Source: an uncultured Chitinophagaceae bacterium (GTDB lineage: Bacteria; Bacteroidota; Bacteroidia; Chitinophagales; Chitinophagaceae). From it: 64,000 nucleotides of DNA. The notes beneath the pieces are model-generated. The model did no database searches, had not been told where the DNA came from, and saw only the letters and a program-made list of their open reading frames with translations. The stretch's first letter is position 1; each line of letters starts with the position of its first letter. Below are positions 35,393-43,162 of this stretch, piece by piece. The stretch spans positions 23,923 through 87,922 of the forward strand of contig CALMED010000044.1 of the NCBI GenBank assembly GCA_937862815.1, in the 5' to 3' direction. A program made the position numbers and the translations under genes.

Positions 35393-36309
35393 GGCAATGA
35401 GTGAATGAGTGAATGAATGAATGAGTGAATGGGTGTACGTTCTTGTTGGATGCTGCTGCTCCGGAATTAAAATTTCGGTTGCCTGGGGGTTTCACGCAGC
35501 GGGCTTACTAGCAGGTTTCACGCAACGGGCGCAACGGGGCGGCGAACGCAACGGATTTAATCAATAATACTCTGCGCTTACCTCTGCTTCTCCGGTCTCT
35601 GCGCCAAAGATTTCCCGCAGATGCCGCAGATGATTTCGCAGATCGTGCAGATACCTTTTCAACTCCATCAACTTTTCAACTGATCAACCTTCTGCCCTGG
35701 TGGTTTCACGCAACGGACGCAAAGAGGCAACGGGCGCAAAGGGTTTATAAGATTCCTCCTCTGCGTTTACCTCTGCTTCTCCGGTCTCTGCGCCTTAGAT
35801 TTCACACAAAGCGCCAACGAATACAAAGGCACAAGGGACTTCACGCGGCGGACACGGAGTGCAACGTTTCTAAAACCCCGGGGTCCCTTGCAGGAGACCC
35901 CGGGGGAGGCGGGGTTTATAAGATTCCTCCTCTGCGCTTACCTCCGCTTCTCCGGTCTCTGCGCCTTAGATTTCACACAAAGCGCCAACGAATACAAAGG
36001 CACAAGGGGTTTCACGCGGCGTATACGGAGTGCAACGTTTCTAAAACCCCGGGGTCCCTTGCAGGAGACGCCGGGGGAGGCGATCAGTAACTCTCTGCGT
36101 TTACCTCCGCTTCTCTGTTCTCTGCGCCCAAGAATTTCCCGCAACGGACTCAAAGAAACGGCGAACACGGAGTGCAACGCTTTTAAAAACCCCGGGGTCC
36201 CTTGCAGGAAAACCCGGGGGAGGCGGCTGTTATTGTAAGCGCAGTTTCCCGAACCCGCATGCACCCCTATTCAATCAATCATTCATTCAATCATTCAATC
36301 CTTGATACC
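35393..36309. repeat. Repeat-rich spacer with three inverted copies of the GC hairpin module
   Basis: No gene is supported in this 0.9-kb spacer. A GAATGA microsatellite (35398-35430) borders the epimerase. Three hairpins (CCCCGGGGTC...GACCCCGGGG) lie at about 35876-35905, 36047-36076 and 36190-36219, the reverse complement of the module at 24.4-25.0 kb. Two of them sit in a direct repeat of about 171 bases (GTTTATAAGATTCCTCCTCT at 35743 and 35914). The sequence ends in an ATTCAATC microsatellite at 36268-36303. Confidence 0.85.
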
Positions 36310-38475
36310 TCACTGCCGCACCAGCTTCAATTCCTTAATCAGGTGTCCCGCACCGCCCAGTTTGTCGATGCACCACAGCACGTAGCGGATGTCCACGCAG
36401 ATGGTACGGTTCAGGTCTTTGTCGAACGCGATTTTGTGGCTCAGCGCTTCGTAGTTACCATCGAACGCCAGGCCAATGAGGTGGCCATTGGCATCCAGCA
36501 CCGGTGAGCCGCTGTTGCCGCCGGTGATGTCGTTGGTGGTGATGAAGCCAATCACCAGGTCTTTGCGGATGGGATCGGCATAGGGGCCGAAGTCTTTTTT
36601 CTTCAGCAGTTCAATCTGCTTTTCGGGCAGGTCGAACTCGTAGTCGCCGGGTTTGTATTTCTCCAGCAGTCCGCGGGAGGTGGTCACAAAATCGTAGCGC
36701 ACCGCGTCGCGGGGGATGTAGTTCTTCACGTTACCGTACGACACCCGCATGGTGAACGTGGCATCGGGGTACATTTTCTTCGCCGCCGCGGGGTTCATCT
36801 CCATGATGCCCTTGAGGTAGAGACGGCCCAGGTCGTTGTTCTTGATGGTGAACTCCTGGAAGCGTTGCAGGAACTTGCTGTTCCAGTTTTTGGTGAAGGC
36901 GCTGGCAACGGCAAAGGCCGGATCTTCCTGCAGCTGCACCGCGTTGGGGTTCTGCACAAAGAGGTTCCATTTGCTGTCGTCAAGAATCATCGTCTTGCTG
37001 AACACATCGGCCGCGAATTTTTTCCAGGTGGCTTCTTCGCGGGGATCGCCGTAGCTGCCCTTCACATTTTCAAAAAAGCCGATGGGGTGCTGTTCCTTCG
37101 CCACGTTGCGGTAGTACATCAGCAGGGCCATGCCCAGGATGTTGCGGTCGCTGGGCGCATCGTGGCCTTCGAGGAAGTTCTGCCGGGAGGCGCTGGCGGC
37201 GTCCATGGCTTTCTTTACATCAGCCGCTGTGGCGTTGGTCTTCACCAGCACCGATTCCAGTTGCAGCAGGCTGGAGGCAAAGGCCAGCAGGGGCGAGCCG
37301 TAGATGCCTTCGTTCATGTACACGCGGTGTTTGGTATAGGGTTCCCAGGCGGCATAGGCTTTTTCCCATTCGGGGAACACGGCCGCGTATGCGGGCTTGT
37401 CGCTGGCCCAGCTGATGAACTTCGCTTCGGCCGCTTTTTTCTGGCCAAACACATCGTATTTGAGCAGCTGCTTTGTTTCGCCGTCGTAAAACTTCCAGTA
37501 GTTGGCAATGGAGGCGAAGCTGCTGGCGAGTTTGAGTTTGGTGGCGGCGGATTTCTGCATTTCGGCGATCATGTATTTGAGGCGCATGTCCCGCAGTTCC
37601 ACCAGGGTGGGGTTGTTGATGTCGGTGGCCATCTTCACACCCAGGGAGGTTTCGTAGCGGTTGGTGCTGCCGGGATAGCCCCAGATCATGGAAAAGTCGC
37701 CGTCCTTCACGCCCTTCATCGAAACGGGCAGGAACCATTTGGGTTTGAGGGGAACGTTTTTCTCGCTGTAGTCGGCGGGTTGGCCGTCGGCCGTGGCGTA
37801 CACGCGGAAGATGGCAAAGTCGCCGGTATGGCGGGGCCACTCCCAGTTGTCGGTGTCGCCGCCAAACTTACCCACGCTTTCGGGCGGGGTGCCCACGAGG
37901 CGCACGTCTTTGTAACGCTGGTACACGAATACGAGGAACTGGTTGCCTTTGAAGAGCGGGCTCACGCGGGCTTCGAGGGAGGCCGCGGGGTTGGAGAAGC
38001 GGGCGTTGATGGCGGCCAGCACCTGGTTTTGTTTCTGGGCCCGGGCAGCGCCCAGCAGCGTGCCCAGCGAGTCGAGCACTTCTTTGGTTACGTCTTCCAC
38101 GCGGACGAGGAACTGCACCGAGAGGGAGGTCTTGATTTCGTCGTTGAGGGTTTTGGCATAGAAGCCGTCGCGGAGGTAGTTGTTGTTGACGCTGGAGGCG
38201 GCCGCGATGGCGCCGTAGCCGCAGTGGTGGTTGGTGAAGATGAGGCCTTTGTCGCTCACAATTTCGCCGGTACAGCCGCCACCGAAGATGATGATGGCGT
38301 CCTTGAGGGAAGCTTTGTTGATGCTGTAGAGCTGTTCGGGGGTGAGTTTGATTCCTTTTTTCTGCATCTCGGCATAGACCTGCTGGCCCAGCAGCATGGG
38401 CAGCCACATGCCTTCATCGGCATAGCTGCGGAGGAGGGAGAGTACCAGTACAATCGTTACAAGAAAGCGTTTCAT
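36310..38475 (-). CDS. S46 family dipeptidyl peptidase (DPP7/DPP11-like)
   Basis: Exported serine exopeptidase of 721 residues that removes dipeptides from the N-terminus of oligopeptides in the periplasm. A signal peptide (FLVTIVLVLSLLRSYA) is followed by mature sequence DEGMWLP, typical of S46. The catalytic His is in FTNHHCGYGA (about 80-89) and the catalytic Ser in TGGNSGSPVLD near residue 650. The all-alpha insert of S46 enzymes is present between. Whether it prefers hydrophobic (DPP7) or acidic (DPP11) P1 residues cannot be decided here. Confidence 0.93.
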   Translation of the reverse strand: MKRFLVTIVLVLSLLRSYADEGMWLPMLLGQQVYAEMQKKGIKLTPEQLYSINKASLKDAIIIFGGGCTGEIVSDKGLIFTNHHCGYGAIAAASSVNNNYLRDGFYAKTLNDEIKTSLSVQFLVRVEDVTKEVLDSLGTLLGAARAQKQNQVLAAINARFSNPAASLEARVSPLFKGNQFLVFVYQRYKDVRLVGTPPESVGKFGGDTDNWEWPRHTGDFAIFRVYATADGQPADYSEKNVPLKPKWFLPVSMKGVKDGDFSMIWGYPGSTNRYETSLGVKMATDINNPTLVELRDMRLKYMIAEMQKSAATKLKLASSFASIANYWKFYDGETKQLLKYDVFGQKKAAEAKFISWASDKPAYAAVFPEWEKAYAAWEPYTKHRVYMNEGIYGSPLLAFASSLLQLESVLVKTNATAADVKKAMDAASASRQNFLEGHDAPSDRNILGMALLMYYRNVAKEQHPIGFFENVKGSYGDPREEATWKKFAADVFSKTMILDDSKWNLFVQNPNAVQLQEDPAFAVASAFTKNWNSKFLQRFQEFTIKNNDLGRLYLKGIMEMNPAAAKKMYPDATFTMRVSYGNVKNYIPRDAVRYDFVTTSRGLLEKYKPGDYEFDLPEKQIELLKKKDFGPYADPIRKDLVIGFITTNDITGGNSGSPVLDANGHLIGLAFDGNYEALSHKIAFDKDLNRTICVDIRYVLWCIDKLGGAGHLIKELKLVRQ

Positions 38476-38555
38476 ACAGCTGAAATTTTTTATGAAACAA
38501 ACGTACGTTAAAAAAGCCTTCTGCCGGTGTGGTTTTTGACAAGGAGCAGCGGTAA

Positions 38556-38753
38556 TTATTCCACCCGGTGGGTCCTTTCTCCGGCGTTTGGTGCCGGTGC
38601 CTGTTCGGCGGGGTCGGGATAGGGCAGGAGGTTGGTGTCGCAGTTATCGCCGTCGCAGCAGGGCAGGGCATTGGTGCCGCATACGGGGCACTGGTAGTGG
38701 CCGTGCACGTGCACCAGTGCTACGGTGTGAACGCAGAAGAGGCATTGTTGCAT
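38556..38753 (-). CDS. Small Cys-rich zinc-ribbon-like protein
   Basis: A 65-residue ORF starting at the ATG at 38753 with MQQCLFCVHT, then HYQCPVCGTNALPCCDGDNC. Cys pairs CxxC occur twice (CLFC, CPVC) with additional Cys residues, as in a zinc ribbon or rubredoxin-like knuckle. The Cys and His density is far above chance for an antisense or random ORF. Function unknown. Confidence 0.55.
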   Translation of the reverse strand: MQQCLFCVHTVALVHVHGHYQCPVCGTNALPCCDGDNCDTNLLPYPDPAEQAPAPNAGERTHRVE

Positions 38754-39020
38754 GGTGCAAAATAAGTAGAAGTGCAGGATCCTGTTTTTGTTCATTTATC
38801 AACAGCTGTGCGTTATGATGTGTAACCAAAGCGGCGATGAGCCAGGTGACTGTGTACAGGGGTGATTGCTGCCCGCTCATTCCATCCCTTATGACTGCTC
38901 CGCTACTATTCAGCAGGAAGGGGGTGGATAAGGTGGGAGGGGAATGTATGTTTATTCCGGCCCGGTCTGTATAAACCCCTTAGCCGGCGGAAAACAGGAA
39001 CAGCGTTTGGGAAAAAATTA

Positions 39021-39049
39021 GTTTCCTTTTAAGGAAACCATTACTTTTG
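39021..39049 (+). promoter_or_regulatory. Operator and promoter of the HigBA-type module
   Basis: GTTTCCTT-TT-AAGGAAAC (39021-39038) is an inverted repeat with perfect 8-base arms. TACTTTTG (39042-39049), a TAnnTTTG -7 element, follows at three bases. The layout suits autorepression by the downstream helix-turn-helix antitoxin. Confidence 0.65.
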
Positions 39050-39069
39050 CATCAACCTATTAACCCGTG

Positions 39070-39417
39070 ATGACACCGCGATTTAATGTTGTGTTTCTGG
39101 AAGAAGCCGCTGCGTTTATTGACAGGCTGGATGAGAAAGCCAGGGATAAAATCATTTATAACATAACCAAAGCAAGGTTTTCACAGGACAAAGAACTCTT
39201 CAAAAAGCTGACAGGTGAAATTTGGGAGTTCAGAACGATGTTCAATAAGACCTATTACCGGTTGTTTGCTTTCTGGGATCATTCAGGGAAAACCGGTACC
39301 GTTGTTGTTTCAACGCACGGACTGATCAAGAAAACCGACAAGACTCCGGCCGGCGACCTGGAAAAAGCGGAACGGCTACGAAAAAAGTATTTTGAATGGA
39401 AAGGAAAGAAACAATGA
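39070..39417 (+). CDS. HigB/RelE-type toxin (phage Gp49-like)
   Basis: A 115-residue ribosome-dependent mRNA interferase-type toxin. The family fold is recognisable from EEAAAFIDRLDEKARDKI, LTGEIWEFRT and TYYRLFAFWD, ending in the Lys-rich HGLIKKTDKTP. Start at ATG 39070; a GTG three bases earlier is an alternative. The antitoxin ATG overlaps its stop codon (ATGA at 39414). Confidence 0.87.
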   Translation: MTPRFNVVFLEEAAAFIDRLDEKARDKIIYNITKARFSQDKELFKKLTGEIWEFRTMFNKTYYRLFAFWDHSGKTGTVVVSTHGLIKKTDKTPAGDLEKAERLRKKYFEWKGKKQ

Positions 39418-39740
39418 AAAAGCAGGGATTGAAAATGGTTACCCTTGAGGAAATTACCGACCGGCATATCGGTAAGAAGGGAACCCCGCGACGTGAAGCT
39501 TTTGAGAGCGAGTTGCGGCTTGATCTGCTGGGCGAAGCCATCCGGCAGGCCCGTATGGAGCGCAACCTGACACAGGAAGAACTTGGCCGCCTGGTAGGTG
39601 TTCAAAAGGCGCAGATTTCAAAACTTGAAAACAGTTTGACGGATGCACGGTTTGAGACCATCCTCAAAGTGTTTAAAGCCTTAAACGCAAAAATTCATTT
39701 TACAGTGGAGTTGCTTAACCACAAAGTGAAACCCGTTTGA
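39414..39740 (+). CDS. HigA-type XRE-family antitoxin
   Basis: A 108-residue protein with a C-terminal helix-turn-helix (LGEAIRQARMERNLTQEELGR, then VQKAQISKLENS) that binds the module's own operator and neutralises the toxin. Start at ATG 39414, in the ATGA overlap with the toxin stop. An in-frame ATG at 39396 is less likely. Toxin-first gene order is that of higBA. Confidence 0.88.
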   Translation: MKKQGLKMVTLEEITDRHIGKKGTPRREAFESELRLDLLGEAIRQARMERNLTQEELGRLVGVQKAQISKLENSLTDARFETILKVFKALNAKIHFTVELLNHKVKPV

Positions 39741-39910
39741 CGGCGGAACTATCCAACGAATAGTTTGCGTAGCACTTCTTTCACCCGGTACTCCCTGTTG
39801 TGGTCTCGTTTTCACCAGGTGGGGCTGCGTTTTACTCCGGTGAACCATGCTGTAATATCTTACCCTTTTATTTTGCCTTTCAGCAACGGTCCTGTACAAA
39901 ATCGTTGTAT

Positions 39911-40732
39911 TTACCGGTACCCGATCCAGGTGCGGCTGGTGGAATGGTAGAGCCAGTAGGTATTGTTGCAATAGGCGAAGTTGAGTTTATCCCGCACCGG
40001 CGCGTCGGGTGGCAGCGTGAGGCGCTGGCTCATGAGGCCGTCGGCGCCGCTGTAGAGTTCCACCTCGCGGGTCTTGACGTTGAGCAGTCCAAACTCGGAG
40101 TTGGCCACCCCGGTGAACACGAGGGTGGTGGAGTTGTAACCGTTCAGCACCTGGAAGGTATCCACACTCCAGCCGGCGGGTGGCGGTGTTTTACGACCGT
40201 AACCGGCTTTGAGCACCACGATGGGCTGCGGTTGTTCGGCACCGGTAGCGGCATCGTAGCCCACCACGGCTGATCCTTTGAGGAAATATACTGTGTTGGC
40301 GCGGAGGTTGTAGGCGCCGGTGGAATTGGGGAAGGGCTGCAACTGGCCGGGGAACAGGGGTTTGATGTCGTAAGGGATGCCGGCATCGTCGAGCGTGTAA
40401 CTGTACCAGCCGTTGGTGCCGTAGCTGTTGGCGTGGAAGGTTTTGGCCGCCGGACTGTACCACAGCCCGCGGATGTCCTGCAGCACGGCCAGGTCGGGCG
40501 GCGATACCATTTCACCAGCCCCGTTGAAAAAAGCCATGCTGTAGGTCTTGTTGCCGGCAACCGTAGCGTAGTAGTTTCGGTTTTTGAGGTTGAGGGCCAC
40601 CGTGCCCCCGTTATCGCCTCCGCCGCGGGGCATTTTCAGCTCCATCACTTTCCGCAGCTGCCGGGTGGTTTGGGCGGTGACCGGCGCTGCCAGGAGGAGC
40701 AGGACCAGCAGGGAAAAAAGGAGTTTATGCAT
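39911..40732 (-). CDS. Secreted hypothetical protein, beta-propeller-like
   Basis: A 273-residue protein with a clear signal peptide (KLLFSLLVLLLLAAPVTAQ) from the ATG at 40732. The mature part has short repeats of the type YYATVAG, GLWYSP, YSYTLDD and VFTGVANSEFGLLN, suggestive of a small beta-propeller. No enzymatic motif was recognised. A lone gene with no operon partner. Confidence 0.75.
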   Translation of the reverse strand: MHKLLFSLLVLLLLAAPVTAQTTRQLRKVMELKMPRGGGDNGGTVALNLKNRNYYATVAGNKTYSMAFFNGAGEMVSPPDLAVLQDIRGLWYSPAAKTFHANSYGTNGWYSYTLDDAGIPYDIKPLFPGQLQPFPNSTGAYNLRANTVYFLKGSAVVGYDAATGAEQPQPIVVLKAGYGRKTPPPAGWSVDTFQVLNGYNSTTLVFTGVANSEFGLLNVKTREVELYSGADGLMSQRLTLPPDAPVRDKLNFAYCNNTYWLYHSTSRTWIGYR

Positions 40733-41144
40733 GCGGGCGGGTGGACGGATGATATGCGATACGGGTAACATAGTTTGCAGATGTTTTATTTGTTGTCGTT
40801 TTTTCCGGGCGCTAAAAATAAGGAATGAAGGATTGAAGGAATGAAGGATTGAAGTGGTTCGCGTTTTTATATGATGATTCTTTTCATGTTCATAGTTAGT
40901 GGCCCCAGGGTTTCACGCGGCGTACGCAACGGGGCGGCGGGCGCAACGGGTTCATGCATGCTTTCTCTGCGCTTACCTCTGCTGCTCTGCTCGCTGCGGT
41001 TGGGTTTTCCGCAGCTGCTTGCGCAGATCGTGCAGAAACTTTTTCACCCAATTAACCCACTGTGCTCTTCGCGCCTTTGCGTCTTCGTGGTGATTACTTT
41101 CCGTGCAGACACCTAAAACTACTTCAAAGGTTTCAACGGTTCTG
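40733..41144. other. Repeat-containing spacer without genes
   Basis: It contains an ATTGAAGGAATGAAGG microsatellite (about 40826-40855). Short pieces of the spacer vocabulary follow (GTTTCACGCGGCGTACGC at 40910-40927, GCTTACCTCTGCTGCTCTGC at about 40971-40990). A segment of the GCGCCTTTGCGTCTTCGTGG type lies at about 41070-41089. No ORF or RNA gene was recognised. Confidence 0.7.
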
Positions 41145-42053
41145 TTAAAATACCGCCGCCAGCAGTTCCAGCAGCAGGGCGATGCCGGCATGTACCAGCC
41201 ACCCGCCCCAGATGCTGTGGGTGTGGCGGGCGGCCGATCCCAGCACCAGCGCCCCGAAGAAGCTGCCGATGGCTTCGGCGGCGGGTTTGCCGAGGTGGAT
41301 GCTGAAGTAGAAGAGGGCCGCGGGCAGCAGGACCTGCCTGCCGGCCGTTTGGCTTACCGCTGCAATGAGGAAGCCCCGGAAGAAGAGTTCGATGCTTACG
41401 AAATCGAGCAGGTAGGCGGTTTCAAAAAGCAGGTAGTCGGCAAGGCGGGCGGCGCTGCCGTACAGCTGCGTTACATGTTGTGCCCGCGGGTACGCCTGTG
41501 TAAAGGAGGTCCAGTTGCTTACCAGTACCACGAGAGGCGTCATCAAGAGCAGCATCAGCAGGTAAGGGCGGAGTTGCTTACTACGGCGAACGTAGTACAG
41601 TCCGGGCCTTCCTTCCAATACGAAGTGCAACACGCCCAGGCTGCCGGTGATCAGCACCCATCCGCCCAGCCAGCGGGCCGCCTCGCCGCCGATACGCCAG
41701 GTGCCGGTGGGGTTGCTCCATGCAGGGAACGGCACCGTTATTTTCAGCGCAAAGAGCAGGGGGGCGATGAGCAGGATCCAGCACAGCCGGCGGGTGTGCC
41801 GGGATGAAGGATCGGGCGGGTGCAGACTGTTGAACAGCCAGCCGGCAGCATAAAAGGCGAAGAACAACAGGGCGTACCAGCCGGTGCCGGGTAAAAAGCC
41901 GGCCGGAGCTTTCCAGAGGGAAACGAATCCGTTGTACTGGAGGGCAGAGGTTATTGTAACAACAAACAGGGCCAGCCAGCAGCCGGTTTGCCCTGCGAGC
42001 AGGCGCAGGTCGTGGAGGATAGCAGTAAGCAGGGGCGGCAGGCGGGTGGGCAT
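41145..42053 (-). CDS. CPBP family intramembrane metalloprotease-like protein
   Basis: A polytopic membrane protein of about 302 residues with the CPBP (Rce1/Abi) motifs: SIELFFRGFLIA in place of the usual EExxxR, then FSIHLGKPAAEAIGSFF and WGGWLVHAGIAL. The first Glu of EExxxR is Ile, so one catalytic or metal-associated residue is missing. The start may be ATG 42053 (no overlap) or ATG 42065 (eight-base overlap with obg). It is probably co-transcribed with obg. Confidence 0.78.
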   Translation of the reverse strand: MPTRLPPLLTAILHDLRLLAGQTGCWLALFVVTITSALQYNGFVSLWKAPAGFLPGTGWYALLFFAFYAAGWLFNSLHPPDPSSRHTRRLCWILLIAPLLFALKITVPFPAWSNPTGTWRIGGEAARWLGGWVLITGSLGVLHFVLEGRPGLYYVRRSKQLRPYLLMLLLMTPLVVLVSNWTSFTQAYPRAQHVTQLYGSAARLADYLLFETAYLLDFVSIELFFRGFLIAAVSQTAGRQVLLPAALFYFSIHLGKPAAEAIGSFFGALVLGSAARHTHSIWGGWLVHAGIALLLELLAAVF

Positions 42054-42057
42054 GCGG

Positions 42058-43047
42058 TCAGGCATTCAGTTCGTTCCAGAGCAGGTCTTTGAGTTCCTGC
42101 AACCCTTCGCCGGTAACGGCGCTGATGAACACGTGGGGGATGCCTTTGGGCAGTTCGGCGGTGATGGCGGCCTTGAGTTCGGCGTCGAGCATGTCGCTCT
42201 TGCTGATGGCCAGCACAAACTGTTTCTGCAGCATTTCGGGGTTGTAGGCTTCCAGTTCGTTCAGCAGCACTTCAAATTCGTGGCGGTGGTTGTTACTGTC
42301 GGCGGGCACGAGGAACAGCAGTACGCTGTTGCGTTCGATGTGGCGCAGGAAGCGGTGACCCAGGCCCTTGCCCTCGGCGGCGCCTTCGATGATGCCGGGC
42401 AGATCGGCAATGCAGAAGCTCTTATCGTCGCGGTAGGCCACCATGCCCAGTTGCGGGGTGAGGGTGGTGAAGGCGTAGTCGGCAATCTTGGGTTTGGCGG
42501 CGGTGATGCTGCTCAGCAGGGTGGATTTGCCGGCGTTGGGGAAGCCCACGAGGCCCACATCGGCCAGCACTTTCAGTTCCAGTATTTTCCAGCCTTCCAC
42601 GCCGGGTTCTCCGGGCTGGGCGTACTCGGGTGCCTGGTTGGTGGCGGTGGCGAAGTTGGCGTTGCCGAGGCCACCGCGTCCGCCTTTGAGCAGGATCACT
42701 TCCTGCCCGTCGTGCAGGATCTCGGCTTCCAGCTGGCCGGTGATTTCATCGCGGGCGATGGTGCCCAGGGGTACTTCGATGACGATGTCTTTGCCGTCGC
42801 GGCCCGTCATGTTGTTTTTATTACCGGGGGTACCGTTTTCGGCCAGTACGTTTTTGTAGTAGCGCAGGTGCAGCAGGGTCCACAGCTGGCCATTGCCCCG
42901 CAGGAGGATGTGCCCGCCGCGGCCGCCATCGCCGCCGTCGGGTCCGGCCTTGGGGTTGAACTTGGTGCGGGCAAAATGCTTGCTGCCGGCGCCACCGTGA
43001 CCGCTGCGGCAGAAGATGCGGATATAGTCAATGAAGTTTTTTTCCAT
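42058..43047 (-). CDS. obg: GTPase Obg (CgtA)
   Basis: Essential ribosome-associated GTPase of 329 residues. The glycine-rich N-terminal Obg fold ([28 protein letters not shown]) is followed by G1 [10 protein letters not shown]2 TTLTPQLG, G3 [10 protein letters not shown]4 SKSD and G5 SAVTGEG. The start at 43047 gives [16 protein letters not shown], the family N-terminus; the ATG at 43089 would add 14 unrelated residues. Confidence 0.96.
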   Translation of the reverse strand: MEKNFIDYIRIFCRSGHGGAGSKHFARTKFNPKAGPDGGDGGRGGHILLRGNGQLWTLLHLRYYKNVLAENGTPGNKNNMTGRDGKDIVIEVPLGTIARDEITGQLEAEILHDGQEVILLKGGRGGLGNANFATATNQAPEYAQPGEPGVEGWKILELKVLADVGLVGFPNAGKSTLLSSITAAKPKIADYAFTTLTPQLGMVAYRDDKSFCIADLPGIIEGAAEGKGLGHRFLRHIERNSVLLFLVPADSNNHRHEFEVLLNELEAYNPEMLQKQFVLAISKSDMLDAELKAAITAELPKGIPHVFISAVTGEGLQELKDLLWNELNA

Positions 43048-43092
43048 GGCGGGTGCGGCAAGGTACAAAGAAAGGCCCGCCTGATCCAAAAC

Positions 43093-43126
43093 AAAAAACC
43101 CCTCTGCATTGCTGCAGAAGGGTTTT
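43093..43126 (-). terminator. Intrinsic terminator downstream of the T9SS cargo gene
   Basis: Read on the minus strand: a stem of CCCTTCTGCA and TGCAGAGGGG (43122-43113 and 43108-43099) with a 4-base loop and a run of six T (43098-43093). It ends the gene at 43163-45187 before obg. Confidence 0.85.
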
Positions 43127-43162
43127 GGATAGGTGTGGCATCAGTTAAAGCAGGTGCATGCG

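Noticed and set aside
36865..38511. Long plus-strand ORF (548 codons) opposite the S46 peptidase
   Set aside because: It is the antisense of a well-supported S46 peptidase gene; it is low-complexity with Val/Gly/His-rich composition caused by GC-rich codons. Similar long antisense frames occur opposite GH3 (10354-11751), the TlpA-like gene (16895-18133) and rlmD (18021-19622).
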